Source: Polytrichum commune (lineage: Eukaryota; Streptophyta; Polytrichopsida; Polytrichales; Polytrichaceae). Taken from it: a DNA stretch of 64,000 nt. The notes beneath the pieces are model-generated. The model was not told the origin of the DNA and did no database searches. It saw only the letters and a list, made by a program, of their open reading frames with translations. The translations under genes and the position numbers were made by a program. Shown here in pieces: positions 13,930-26,850 of the stretch. The stretch spans positions 31,826,527 through 31,890,526 of the forward strand of contig OX485808.1 in the NCBI GenBank assembly GCA_950295325.1, in the 5' to 3' direction. Numbering within the stretch: the stretch's first letter is position 1; every line of letters begins with the position of its first letter.

Positions 13930-14380
13930 TTTTAAGGTAAATATGTGGGTCTTATATGGTCACTCTTCTTAATTGGACACTTATGTTTGAGTGGTATATG
14001 ACAAAGCATGTACGGGAGAATAAACAAGGAGTACACACAAGTTTAATGACACATGCATGTCTTAAAATGGTAAATATATTTTTATTAGCCCAATTTTCCT
14101 AGGTTATTCAAAACCTATTAGTGTGAGATACTTGACAAATGTAAATAGAAGCCATAGTTACTTTCCTCACATTTTTTAAAGCTCGTGTGAATATTTTGTT
14201 CATTATGAAGTTGAAACAATCACATAGCCCTCCCAATTGTGTTGAAAATTAAACCTATAAGCATTAACAAATGTTGAACACGTACTACAGTTTTTTTTGT
14301 ACATTTTTGAGGGATTCTTAACCACGTACCACTCTCATGTAGGTCTTCATTGAAGCCTTAAGTAATCTAATTAGGATAAC
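13930..14380 (-). repeat. Family B repeat fragment
   Basis: CACATAGCCCTCCCAATTGTG and CTTAACCACGTACCACTCTC correspond to inverted B blocks. Confidence 0.4.
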
Positions 14381-15489
14381 TAGTTTTATACATGTCTTTG
14401 GGTTCTTTCGACTTGCTTTGTCACAAGGTTCAATGCAATTTTAGTAGCGGGTGTCAAGACCACAAATGTGATGAAGTAACCGGGGCACAAAATCGAAAGT
14501 ACTTGTCATGTTGAAGATAGTAATTGTCGTGTTGGGTCCACTTGGGCTTGGTGTGAGGTGGGTTTTTGACACGGAGAGTTGAAACCCACGGTCCTCCACA
14601 ATTCCTTTGCATTTTCAAAGGTTTCATTATTATCAACCTCGTGCTTTTAAAGCATTCAATAATGACCTTCAACCACATTATGATGAAATCGTCCATGAAA
14701 GAATTTGCTAGATATTATGGTGCCACATTGCCAAAGCATCTTACCCCGACACTATGTTATTGAGATGCAACCTATGATGTTTCACGATGTGCAACTTTCA
14801 TTGGGCTTCCGTCGACTAAAGTCTTGACATTCATGAAGTCAATCTAGAAGAACACTCGGGGACCCCTCCCGCTCACTACAATTCTCGGTTCAATAAAAGA
14901 TAGGGTCTCAATTGATCTCTCAAAGTATAAGCTAGATAAACAAGTAAACTAGGGAATGGTAAAGCCATTGTAAGAATATACTAGTTATGTTATAATAATC
15001 TCAATCACATATTCATAGTATCCCACGAATATAAGAGTGAGCATGTCAGACTAAAAGTAAATACGGATGAGTGAGTGACATGCTAGTGATGTGGAATCCG
15101 TCATGGAAAATGTTTGGTGGTCACCTGGATTTCGTGGTGAGAAGTTTCAAATAGGTTGTGTCAACACAAAACGAAGGTGACAATTTCACTGATTATCTAT
15201 TGTAAACATATTATATTTCAAGAAAAATGAAGTGCACAAATAAGCGCTATGTCTTGGTCTAAGTCTGCTTTACATTGTCTTATGTAATCAAGGCTTTTAA
15301 ACCCCGATTTACAATTTCTCATGGTCATGGTTTTGGATCGACAACCATGACCACAAGAAATGGACCTAGATCAGACTTTCACATGGGCAATGGTCACATG
15401 CATAAAACAACATGTATGTACACTAAATACTCCAAATACTATGGGCCACATTCATTCCAACGCACACTACATTTCAGTAAGAAAATTAG
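14381..15489. other. No supported gene
   Basis: The 108-codon frame at 15275 runs into a D repeat at its 3' end, so I do not call it. Confidence 0.55.
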
Positions 15490-15720
15490 TGTAAGCCACA
15501 TCGATTGTTTTTCTAGAAAATCAATGCGGGTAATTATTTTGACTTTGTGCTACTTTTGTCCTATAACTAATACTAGATATGTTGGTCGGAAATCTTCGTG
15601 AAGACTTAAGAGAAGACCTATGGGTTCAAACCCACGTTAATTCCACCTTGAATAGAAAATCCGTGTGGCCCACACTAATTATTCCCATGCTAATAGGACT
15701 ATTTAGTGTAGTTTGTTAGA
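15490..15720 (+). repeat. Family D repeat, copy 2
   Basis: CTACTTTTGTCCTATAACTAA, CTTCGTGAAGACTTAAGAG, CCACGTTAATTCCACCTTG and ACTATTTAGTGTAG. Confidence 0.6.
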
Positions 15721-16493
15721 ACGGCTAAAAGCAAACCTTGTTAACTTCAAAATACCCAATTAATATTAGAGGAGCCCGATTTGGCTCCTTGGGGCGGTTA
15801 AGAATTAACTTGTTACACCCGCATCCAACGTGCCAAGTTACAACATGGCCATTACATGTCGGGACTCACACGCGTGAGCAAAGTCTAAGCTCGAGAGTGG
15901 TTAGGACGGGACGGGTAGTCGATGGGCCCGATGACTTTGTGGCCTTCACCTCGTCCTTAAGAGCTATTGAAATGAACCCCATTGGACGGCCGGTACATTA
16001 ATAACTCACCTTTTCAACCCCCATCAAATCTTCGAGGGACGGAATCACCCCCACCATGACCATTTTGGATGTTGTGCGGATGTACACACACACCTTTAAC
16101 TTACCGCCACCTCATCCGGTTCTTAGTTGGACGGAATTGTTTTAGGGCAACTTTGCTTCGTCACTACACTCTTTTGTCTAATTAGTGTGGGTTACCATTC
16201 AAAGCTACGTGTAGGTATGACTTTTTACCGACATTGTCGGTTTTAACCAACTAAGTTATATCATATTCTTCGGTGTGCATATGGGTTGCTTACGTTATTT
16301 GGGTAAAAACATGATACTCTTAGTAACATGTTATAGCAATGTGTAACTCCAATTGGCAACCCTTATTAGTTGTACAAAATAGTGTAGTTGACGAGCCTGT
16401 TCACGACTCTATGGCAAACCATGATGAAACTCATGTTGGATTGGTGTAAAGATTAGTAATACCAATCACATATGTGTAATGAGGATTTCACAC

Positions 16494-16620
16494 AACCCAC
16501 CTCCCAAAGGAGGCATAACGCCCTATACTGCATCACGAGAACAGTGATTAGTACAGGGTTAACGGGCTCAAATTCACGCCGGTATGATATATGGGCGTTA
16601 TATTATATTATATTATATTT
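16494..16620 (+). repeat. tRNA-like SINE, copy 1, with 33 bp target duplication
   Basis: Starts AACCCACCTCCCAAAGGAGG, has a B-box-like GGGCTCAAATTCACGCC at 16564-16580, and ends GGGCGTTA followed by a (TATTA)n-type tail. The 33 bp sequence starting ACCAATCACATATG is repeated exactly at 16461-16493 and 16621-16653. The identity of the duplication points to a recent insertion. About 127 bp including the tail. Confidence 0.82.
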
Positions 16621-16669
16621 ACCAATCACATATGTGTAATGAGGATTTCACACTTTTTTGATGCCAACA

Positions 16670-16875
16670 TGGAATGGGTAGTTAAGGATTTTTTTGTTTT
16701 CGATATCATTCAGGTTTATATATCACGTAAGAACCTTCGTACTTAGGTCAAACTATCTTATTATCATATATAGTTTAGAATGAAATTAACCCAAATCATA
16801 ATAACTCATATATACAAAGATTCTCTCATTTTGGGAAACCCATGACATATTTGATACTCATCAATCTTACCGAGG
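16670..16875 (+). repeat. Family F repeat
   Basis: Block order: GAACCTTCGTACTTAGGTC, ATTAACCCAAATCATAATA, CAAAGATTCTCTCATTTTG. Found again at 23690, 26745, 28020, 30770, 36880, 55950 and 58265. Confidence 0.55.
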
Positions 16876-17084
16876 TTAGTGGACATAGTAAAAACTTGCC
16901 CGTGTCATGTTTGTGAGCTTCAAATTAAGCTCCACTTGGTGAGACTGGTCTCTAACGTCAAATCTAAGGTTGAGATAACTATAATAGACAATTTATGTGT
17001 TGTAATATGGTTCATTGTGAATTCACCTAGCGTAGAATTGACGGGAGACCAAACCAAAAGGCCTGGAATAAATTGTCACACACG

Positions 17085-17215
17085 AACATACTTCTCATCC
17101 ATCCAACATAAACATCCACTCCCCCTATAGGTTTGTATAGACGATTCATCTTGAATGACTTGGACACGACTACTCTAGGACCATTGAAGCCAGTTTTGGT
17201 GATCAAAATCAACTA
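17085..17215 (+). repeat. Family G fragment
   Basis: TCATCCATCCAACATAAAC, CCCCCTATAGGTTTGT and GATTCATCTTGAATGACTTGG match the left half of the G element at 45 kb. No right end. Confidence 0.55.
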
Positions 17216-17251
17216 AGAAAAGTGATTTCCAAACTCCACACCATTTAAAGG

Positions 17252-17598
17252 CCCCAGGTTAGATCAAATCCTCATTCGGTTGGGCCATGCCCCTCCCACG
17301 TCTCCTTCACTGCCCGGTCTTCCTGCCCCGCACCTGCATGGGAACTCTTCCACATTGGGAACCAATGTGATAATATCTGGTCACTTAAGCCATTAAGCTC
17401 CTTTGGCATGTGAAGGAACTCCATCAATTAACTTGGGAATAATGAAAGTGATGTCAACTTGAGTATTTGTAATTTTGATCAGGTATTATCACATTGGTTC
17501 CCAACGAGGAAAGAGTTCCCACGCATGTATGGGCAGGAAGTCCAGACAGTGAAGGAGGCGTGGGGCCTAGCCAAATGAAGATGTGATCTAGCCCAAGG
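17252..17598. mobile_element. Foldback element FB-3, 120-130 bp arms
   Basis: The arms 17252-17383 and 17477-17598 are inverted copies with a 93 bp loop. Shared landmarks are TTGGGAACCAATGTGATAAT near the loop, then the GGGAACTCTT, TTCCTGCCC and CTCCTTCACTG blocks, and TAGATCA at the outer ends. The arms are much richer in G+C than the loop. Divergence is higher than in FB-1, so it is probably older. No clear target duplication seen. Confidence 0.82.
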
Positions 17599-17794
17599 GT
17601 CATGTAAGAGGCTTTATGTTAGATGACCAAGAGGTACGCTCAATGTCATATGCGATATTTATCTCTTGCCATCAAAGAGGCAAGACATCTAGCCCCGTCC
17701 TTTGAATTAACAAGAGTGCGTAACTAGAAAACGATGATGTGGGCAAAAGTCCTTAAAGTAGACAACACTTTTATTTAATTATTTATCATGACAT

Positions 17795-18172
17795 CTACAC
17801 TAAACATTGTATTTAGTGTCACCACTTCTATTTGTTTTGCTCAATACTAATTGTAAACCGCCCGTGTAGGGTCACCAACACTAAATGTAAACCTAACATT
17901 ATTTGTCGTTGCTTGTAAAGAATTTCGGCATTATGAATATATAATGTTGCAATTACCATCGCTTACTCAATGATTTTCCATCAAACTTTCAATCATCCAT
18001 GTCAACCTTTCATTACATAGTTGTTAGGATGCGGAACATACCGAACTTTATTTTAACAAAAGTAAAGTTGGGATGACAACACTTGGAAACTTATTCATAA
18101 GAAGTTTTATTAGAAAAGTTATCATGGTGACATAAACTACCATATGACACTAAATACAATTTTTTGGTGTAG
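17795..18172 (+). mobile_element. Family E MITE, copy 1
   Basis: 378 bp with inverted ends CTACACTAAACATTGTATTTAGTGTCA and CTACACCAAAAAATTGTATT, then TAGTGTCA. Closely matched, inverted, by 26353-26736. No coding capacity. No clear target duplication. Confidence 0.75.
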
Positions 18173-18224
18173 TATACTTTGACAGGTACATGGTTTCGTG
18201 TAGTTCCCAAAAAGAGATACAAAA

Positions 18225-19030
18225 GGACATGTGATTGGACCACTTGCTCAAAAATAAAAACCATTCTAGGCTCAATAGTCAACTTAAGTTGAGGGGGTTC
18301 GGGCCACTTCACACATGAGACTGAGAGCCCATGACCATTACACTTTGAGTACTCTCATTGGTGGAAAATGTGGAGCCGGTCCAAGTTCGCTTCACACTAC
18401 GTTTGAGGGACCAAAGGAGTACGTGAATGCAAGATGGATGTAAAGTCTACATGGATTCCTACATGGCATCAAATGGATCATGTTTCATGGTCACTTGGAC
18501 TATTTTCAAAAACCACCTCTTGGAGGTAGGCCTAACACAAAACCAAGAGACCATGGCACTCCGAACGCTCACAACCGTTGATTTATTCTATTTTATCATG
18601 CACGAGGACCCTGCATGAATAAAAATTCATGGAAATAGCACTTGGTTGAGGGCCCGGTCACATATGACTTCACACTACACTTGAGGATCTGTGACCACAC
18701 TACATGACTTTGGAGGTGTCTTGGGGACGGTCTTTGGACACTTTCTATTGGGCTCTCACAATTTCATGGTCACGGCTCCTTGGCTCATGTGTGAAGAGGC
18801 CCTTAGATATCATCTAATGCAGTTCTCAAATTGGTTTAAAAGCTTATTGTTATTTCGCACGTGGGTTGAAAATACACATTGTGGGTGCCCTTGCATGCAA
18901 CTACACGATTGTTTTGTATTTTGATCGTTTTGATCATTTTGGTTACGGCTTTTGGTTCATGTGTGAAGTGGCCCATATATGATCACTTAATGAGCATAAG
19001 AATCTTCACTTTGATGATGAACAAGATAGA
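18225..19030 (+). repeat. Family B repeat split by family C elements
   Basis: ACCATTCTAGGCTCAATAGTC before the break and CACTTAATGAGCATAAGAATC after it are contiguous in the copy at 12735-12800. The intervening 680 bp is C-family sequence. Confidence 0.6.
18301..18802 (+). mobile_element. Family C element, copy 2, nested in a B repeat
   Basis: 502 bp, starting GGGCCACTTCACACATGAG and ending CTCATGTGTGAAGAGGCCC before TTA (18803-18805). A second, similar end, GTTCATGTGTGAAGTGGCCC, lies at 18956-18975, so this copy may sit inside another related element. Family B sequence ends before 18290 and resumes after 18976, so the whole block was inserted into B. Confidence 0.8.
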
Positions 19031-22000
19031 TATTGATGACATGGCAAGACAAGGTCAATCAAAATTTAGGGCATCTATTTGGAATCTTGAGCTTCTTCTT
19101 TTTTCTTTTCTTTTTTGTCTTGGGTCAGCTAGGTCAGCTAGGTCAGCTTCCGCCTTAATTTAGTGATTGATATTCTCAAAATATACAGGACCACCGACCC
19201 ATTGGGCAGCCGAGAATTTTCCTTGATTTTTCCACGATGCCCGGTGTCTTATACAAGGGGCCCACGACTACACCATACATCCGATTTAATGCGGCCCACA
19301 CTATTTATTGTCAACCCTCGTAAATGATTTCATGCCGTTACTCAACCTTAGTTAATGAGACTTCGATGGGTCCGGAATTCGTATGGGAAAAACGGCGAGA
19401 TGAGCCACTCTATGAATTTTTTCTTTTTCTTTTTTGGGTTCAAATTCATGTTGAATTGCCTTACACATGCTTGCCAATCGAATCAACATGTGACACCCTC
19501 ATGTAATTGGTAACATAATTAGAAAAAACCCTAAATGCTCCCGGAACTTGAAGCGGGTTGCCACGTGATATTCATGGCAGGTCTTCTCATGATGACATGG
19601 CTTCCACCTCGGATTTGAAGCTCCTAGTGATTGTGATTTTCATGGGGAGTATGTGGTAGGTGGAATTTTAGCGTAATCACAAACTCATGGCCTTGAGAAT
19701 TTTTGGAAGGTGCGGAACATGGGTCTTGACTATCTTCAAATGCATTGTTTGCTTACTTATTTTGGGATTGTATAACTAAAGCTATATAATACCAGTCATC
19801 TTGAAACTTTACAAGTAAGCTATGCTATGCACAACAATTGCACCCACCATTGGAATTCATGCTCTATGGAGTACAAAGTTTTGTACTAAATGTTTTCTCT
19901 TTTTGCAAGAATCGAAGGTTATCTTGTTGCAAAACCCATGTCCACTTTATGACCTATTTTGAAATGGTTGATTTTTTTGTGCGCATATAGCTCATCTGCC
20001 ACTCTGAATCAATGAGAAAACTTGCATAGCAGTAAGAATCTTCGAGTCCCCTTAGTAGGTCTCACCTGTTAAAAAAATCTCATTATAGTTTTGTATTGCC
20101 CAAGGGTGTTTCGGAAATTGTAAACAATAAAATTTTCAACAAGCAAAAAAAGAAAAAGAAAAAGAAAAAATCAATTCTCAAGTTTTTCAATTATGGAAAT
20201 AACTTAAATATTCAATTCTTAGATTCAAAATTGCCCATGTATGACAATATGGGCTTGAGTGTTTAGGGGTTAAGCAAACTAGCTGAATGATGTTATGCTT
20301 GCAATAACTGGTTGGAAATTATAAAAAGTGCCATGAGACACTTCCTAGAACATGACACGTGGTGAGAGCCACCCTAATCAATATGGCGCATCAATTTAAA
20401 TGCCACATTACATCAAATCTATAATGAAACATAATTCTTGGTCTTTAAACAACATGTTTCATTTCCTAATACTTACAAAAGAGGGGACGGGTGCTAAAAC
20501 ATGTCCTACCCTACAACTATTTTGTGAGCCCAATCCAACACCCACTTCTCCCCCAAAGTAGAAAACTATGTGGTTCAAGATGAACACTAAATATGTTAGT
20601 CTAAGGACTAAAAACATTGCTCTTTGGTTTAAGGAGACAAAACTTCAAGAATCAACACCGTCCATTTGTTTTAAGGGGGGGGGGGGGGGGGACAAGAGCC
20701 TATGTGATTCAGAAGGGTCATATGAGGTTAGTGACTAACTAACCTTTCTATAGAAATTAGATATGTTTTGATGCATGTGATCTCAATGGTATCGTGCTCC
20801 TAACATAATCGTTGATCCTGATAAAATATTAGGGCATATGTATGAGGTAGGTAAGGGACCATAGTGTTCAAAGTATTTGTGATAGGTTTTTCTACCTTAG
20901 CATGTAGTAACTCCCCCAAACGACATGCCATATAAATGCCTCTTGTGAACTACCGTGTGGATTTTGTGGGCCATGGTTTTTGATAGTGCATACTACACTC
21001 TTTTAGTTGGAGTTTTTACAAATTTGGAAGAATGATTTGGTTTGATTTTCATCACAAACATCCTTTCATAGACGATTCAAATGCATTTGCATTAAACATC
21101 ATAGTTCATAAGCATGTCTGACACTTTAGTGTTGGAATGTTGATTTTTGAGATGCCACATGAAATTTTGTAGAGGTTTCAACTAATAGAAAAACAACACA
21201 TGACATTTGCTCAAAATTTGATTCAAATTGTGTCGAACCTCCTTATCACCCATGGTGTTTCACATGGATATATCATCTACGATTGAGAAAAAAAAAATTC
21301 ATATAGGTAGAAATTTCATTTGAGATCATAAGTTCCATCCTTAAGTTACTCACGTAACTTTGAGATGTCAATTTTTTTTGTTATTTCAGTAGCAGTTGCA
21401 ATCTGGCAAAGAAACATAAGTCAAAAAGTGGGTGAGTGATAAAACATGTCAATGACATGAAATCGTGGTTTTTTTAGTTGTTTGAAGCCGAATGTGAATA
21501 ACCAGTGATTGCCGCACAACTCTACTTGGAGTCTCGTTTTCTTAGGCAACAACCACCTACAGTTTCATAAGAATAATAATAATATATAAACCTCATTCAC
21601 TTCCGAAGTTTCCAATCAACAGAGTTTACCATCAAATAAAAACGTTGGTTCTTATAAAAAAAAACCTAATCACAAAAAAAACTAACTTCTTCGTATCCGT
21701 ACTTGTAGCCACACCTAAATTTACACGGCTCAAATATAGGTGTCCGATTAGGATAAGTAACACGATTAGGAGCATTTGCCTTACATTCTTCAATCATTGT
21801 ACAACCAAAAATCTCTAGGGAATAACATGATTTGATTTCATAGTAGTATTGAATCTTGATTTACGGTTTGGGATTCATGAGGTGTTGGGTTCAAATCTTT
21901 CGGTTGTTGTTTCTTTCTAGACTAGCATCCCTTGGCACTCGGAAAACCCATGTTGGGCCCTACTTTTGGGTAGGTTTGACTACCTACTATTCAAGTATTT

Positions 22001-23542
22001 TAGAACAGGGAAGGTCTTGTCAAAGTGGACAAATACATGAATTCCATGGCTCATTATGGAACATGTTTGACAAACTCGTTATGGAAATGACCACGGTCAT
22101 TAGTACGCGACCCCATTTACACCGCTTTTACCTTCATAGGACCAACAATAATGCAACCATGAAAAACCTTTGCAAATGAGATTTTGTGTAGGTTTCGGCT
22201 CAAAAAACATTGTCGCCCAAGACCCAAAATCCTAGTACCGTGCATATCCAGACATTCATGCAGAAGCTGGACATGTATATCCTCCCCATTCAATTGAAAT
22301 ATGACAACCTTTTTTGGGGATGAATAATCGAGGAAGGTAGAAGAAAAAAGTGGTAGACTCGTTATATACCAAAGTGGGAAAATGAAGGGTTACATTATAG
22401 AAGAATGTTATGCACATTCCTTAATAAAAAACCAACATCACAACTTGTTGCGCAATTGAATTTTTTTTTCCTCCTCAAAATTAAACTACAATAAACTCGC
22501 AAGAGAGTTCTTTACCCTACTATATAGCAAAGAGACTCTTGTACATGAAAGGATTAACATGCTCATATTCACATCGATGAGAACACGATCGCTCAAATTT
22601 CTTTAACTTTTCCTCTGCAAAAAGAAAGAAAGAAAGAAAGAAAATAGAAAAAAGAGAAAACGCGAGTGGTGGCACAGGTGACATGTGCCTTTAGCAGTGC
22701 AGACAAAAAACTGTCCAGAATTTCACTTCAAGGAGCTCTTGTCTCGAATGATTGTTACAATCTAACGGAAGAATTCTTTTTCAAAAAAAAATCTTAAAAA
22801 AAAAAAAAAAAACACAACAACAACAGCAACAACAACGTGACCAGTGTTGTCAGCCCATCATTCCAAAGCCTCTTTGGTTCCCAGCTTCATGCAAAGGAGA
22901 AAATTTAATGGCCACACTGCTGCAAGTTGCACTATAAGTACTTCAAGTGTGTTTTTATTTTTTTCTAGTTTTAATGGTTTTGTCCACGGCTTCATTGCAA
23001 ATACTGAGTGAGGCCACTAATTCTCGCCAAAAGGAGAAGGAAACAATGAGTAACTTATGATCGTTGTTTCTCATTCAGGTTTTGGGATTGTGCACATAAA
23101 TGCTTCACCGACACCAAGAGTCCAAGTATGTGAGGTTTGAAACCACTCAACTTAATGTTCCATAAACACCCTCCGAAACTCGCACTCTTTGAAGCACTTA
23201 TGAGTTTTATTTTTTGAGGGTGGGATCAATAATGTATGTCACCGTCGTATACTACTACAAACTAAAACTAACACCGGTCATGACCAAATGAAACCGTCGT
23301 GGTCTCGACTCCCGACCGATTTTGGAACGTGGAAGTTGTTTATTTGTATTGTGTAAATGCTTCACCAAAATAGAGAGAGAGAGTCCGAACACATAAGCTT
23401 AAATTAAAGGGGGCATGGGTGGCTAACGTCAATACCGTGTGTTCCTCATGAACACCGTGTTTGAAGTTGCAAGTAAAGCATTCAATTTTCTTATAAACTA
23501 TCAGTTTTCGGTATCATTGTCATGCCACAAATTTCACCTTCA
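19031..23542. other. No supported gene; A- and G-runs
   Basis: Contains GGTCAGCTA in three tandem copies (19125-19150), a 17-G run, (GAAA)n (22621-22642) and (CAA)n (22813-22836). The 107-codon frame at 21856 has no recognisable domain. Confidence 0.55.
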
Positions 23543-23659
23543 AGAAAGAAAAAGAAAAAATACGCCCGTATCAAGGTACCGGCATGAATGTGAGCGTGTT
23601 GGTCTTGTGCTGGTCATAGTGTTCCGTGATGCAACATAAGGTGTTTTGCCTCCTTTAAC
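23543..23659 (-). repeat. tRNA-like SINE, copy 2
   Basis: On the minus strand: AAAGGAGGCAAAACACC, GCTCACATTCATGCCGG, GGGCGTA, then a TTTTTTCTTTTTCTTTC tail. A 10 bp target duplication, TTCACCTTCA, lies at 23533-23542 and 23660-23669. Confidence 0.8.
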
Positions 23660-23684
23660 TTCACCTTCATGTATGGCTTACCGG

Positions 23685-23885
23685 GTAAAACCACACAAAT
23701 GCCAACATGGTATCAACTAGTGTTGGATTGGTGTATAGGTGGGTCCATGTTATCGACAATGGTATATCAAAGAACCGACCCGTGGATACCATAATTGTAA
23801 TACTAGTCGAATATTGGTATTTGCTAGGTATGTCAAGGTGAGAGGGATCTTTGTGTACTTGAGTTATTATAAATTTGGATTTTTT
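23685..23885 (-). repeat. Family F repeat
   Basis: GTTGGATTGGTGTATAGGTGG, ATACTAGTCGAATATTGG and GTCAAGGTGAGAGGGATC in inverse order. Confidence 0.5.
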
Positions 23886-24879
23886 TGACCAATTTTGGAC
23901 TACACCCCACGTCTGCTTTGATGTCTCCACTACAATGCCAAACGTCTGCACACATCATCGTGTCCACAATCTTTAAACATGCACTCACCTACATAATGGT
24001 GGAAATGGCAAGTATAAGCAACAACACGTGAGGCACGAGTGTTCATTGTTTCCCAAAAATTGGTTAATTTTTATCAAAATGTCCATGATCACTTGCATAC
24101 CAATTTTTGATGTATAGATCCGAATGATATCGAATGCCAAACTACTATCGAATACCCATATCCTACTAGTATCAAAAAGATGTGTAATAATCCTCATTAT
24201 AGAAACCTACTATCGACCCATGTATATAAGAACACTCTTCATATGATACACAACAAGATCATGTTACAAACACCTTCACACATATATTGTAGGTCAAACT
24301 ATGCAATCCCAACATGGCATCCAACGACAATTACGATCTGCGCTTGAATATACAAACATGCTCTTCCAAATATTGCATAAGGAGCACTACAAGCACATGA
24401 GTCTTGGACAACTGGCCTTGCATCACAGAGAACATTAAACTACATCACTAGAAACTTTGCAATATGCCACAACGATAGAATTGCATATCTCTCTCACCGA
24501 CACATGACAATGGCCTTGGACTCATATTACTGTGTTGCAAACACCTTCATACGTACATCCTAGATAAAAATTAAAAAATTAAAAAATTAAAAAAATTGCA
24601 CAAATGGCAACACGGAGTCGACCCAAGTTTACAAAACTTATGTATACGAATACTCCGTACTCTTATTATTACGATACCCATCCAACTGTACCAAATCTTT
24701 TATTTGTGGTTTGAAGTTTGGTGTTGGTTGGAATATGGGTCCTCATGTTCTCTTTCGATACCATCTTCTTTTTGGGTTTCGTGTTTTTTTTTATCCAACG
24801 GAATTTGGCAGTAGAAATCTGTGTGTATTTTTGACAAAGCGTTTGCAAGTTTTTGACATTTGACACGCAAAAACTTGCA

Positions 24880-25085
24880 CCCCAAAAAATGCACGTCAAT
24901 TGACATGCACAATTTAGAATTTTGACATGTAGTGTGGCTTTGTGAAGAAAGAAAAACCACACGTCGATTGACATGTTAGAACTTGAAATGACACGTTCTA
25001 CTGGACATGTGACATTGACGCGATGTTTTAGAAAAAGATGTAGATGTCGATTGACGTCCATTTTTGTCAATGAAAATGTCACGTG
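24880..25085. repeat. Cluster of degenerate GTCRATTGAC palindromic units
   Basis: ACGTCAATTGACATG (24893), ACGTCGATTGACATG (24962) and TGTCGATTGACGTC (25046) recur at 67-83 bp, interleaved with TGACACGT/ACATGTGACA words. Confidence 0.45.
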
Positions 25086-26079
25086 ACACTTTGGATTTGA
25101 AGTTCAACGTTCAAATGAAATTCGTCAAACATACACACTGCTAGCAATCGATGAAATCGCATCTCGAAGAGCCAACCGAAATATACTTCACGTACTCACG
25201 AATCCCCCGACGATTTGCCATCACCGCTGTCTTTGCATAATTGAGCACTCAAATGCCAAATTTAGGGCAATTGGGAGCCCTAATTGCCACAGGAAGCGGA
25301 TAAAATGGTGCCTTTGGTTTTTTCTTCGGACGATTCTTTGCGGATAAGAGTTTTCGATATTCTCGGGATTTTGGTCGTAAAGTTCACTTTCTGTTTAGAA
25401 TTGGACTCGTGATAATCCGATGAGGTGGCCGACAAGGTACGTGGATCTTTAAATGGTTACTTCCCCTCCCTCCCCCCAACTAGGCCACTTTTTTTTAGGC
25501 TATGAAATACCTTAGCTCTTTGGCAGCTTGGACAGAAAATAATTAATTTTAAAGGTGCCTAAATTTTTGGGAAATTAGTTTTGTTGAGTGTGGAAAAAAA
25601 AAGCAATTGAAATGTGCCTGAAATCACAATAATGCAAGTGACGTTCACTGGAATCCAACAAAGTAGCATCGAGTCAAAGTAAAATATGTTGCCGAGCAAA
25701 ATGCTGACATACAAGTAAAAGACAAACTTTAGGGTAAGGGAAGTGTTTGAGTGGATTGTAGCCGCCGTAGATGAGATTAGGAAAACCATCCATGAATTAT
25801 AGAAGTGACTTGGATGAATTTCTAGCTTATTTTAAGTTACTTTTTGAATCTTCCCCCCCAAAAAAATTGAGACAGAAGGCCAACATGCCAATGCCAAAGC
25901 ACATGAGGCAGTTGACCACCTGGCAAGTTTTCCGTCAATCTTCCCAATCTTAGAATATTATTTTTTGGGTTGCCTAACTTACTTTTGCACTTTAATTCAT
26001 TATTAGACAGAAAGGTGCCCGAGCTGCTAGAGAGCTACGGTATGTGATTAGCAAATCCAAATTTTGCCCATGGCAATTC

Positions 26080-26290
26080 GCCCCATAGTTTTTGGAGCTC
26101 ATATGAGTGTCTTAGTCATTGTCAAAGTGTGTTGATGAAGTGGACACATAGATCTTTCCAATTATGTTGACTATGAAGCCTATGATGGTTATCATATGTT
26201 AAACATGTGTCTCTTTGTGTCTATTTTAAGATAAACTCCTAACCACATATCACGTCTAGACTACTTATCAAATGTGGCACTACTAACAAT
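26080..26290 (-). repeat. Family B repeat fragment
   Basis: TTTTGGAGCTCATATGAGTG, CCAATTATGTTGACTATG and CTAACCACATATCACG match inverted B blocks. Confidence 0.45.
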
Positions 26291-26352
26291 TTGTGAGAAA
26301 AATGGTGTGTGGCCCCCCTCAATTCAACTCCGGGGGTATCAATATTGTAGTA

Positions 26353-26736
26353 CTACACTAAACATTGTATTTAGTGTCATAGGGATTTTTTTTATGTCAC
26401 TATAGCAACTTTTCTAATGACACTTCCTAATGAATAAGTTTACAAATATCGCCATCCTAACTTACTTTTAGAACATTGACTTTCGGTACATTCCGCATCC
26501 TAACATTTATGTAATGAAATATAGTCACGGAGGATTGCAATTTGGATGAAAAAGAATTACCTGGTAAACGACGGTAATTGCAACATTGTAAATCTTTAAT
26601 GCCCAAGGAAATTTACAAGGAATGACAAATAAGCTTAGGTTTTTATTTAGTGTTGGTGGCACTATGTGGGCGGTTTACAATTAGCATTGAGCAAGACAAA
26701 TGGAACTAGTGACACCAAATACAAGATTTTGTGAAG
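26353..26736 (-). mobile_element. Family E MITE, copy 2
   Basis: Inverted copy of the element at 17795, about 384 bp, with the same internal order (AGGATGCGG, CAATTACCGTCG, GTTTACAATTAG). The right inverted end is slightly decayed (TTTTGTGAAG instead of GGTGTAG). Confidence 0.75.
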
Positions 26737-26744
26737 TCAAATCA

Positions 26745-26850
26745 TGATATCTGGTAGGTATGTCAAGGTGAGAGAATCTTTGTGTACCCGAGTTACTATC
26801 TGGGCCAAGTCCATTCTATATTGTATTGACCTAAATGATATAAACAAATA
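26745..26850 (-). repeat. Family F repeat fragment
   Basis: GGTATGTCAAGGTGAGAGAATC then TTTGTGTACCCGAGTTACTATC. Directly follows the E element at 26353-26736. Confidence 0.5.

Noticed and set aside
24669-25082. 137-codon minus-strand frame
   Set aside because: Spans the degenerate GTCRATTGAC repeat cluster and A/T runs; the encoded protein is low in complexity and matches nothing I know.
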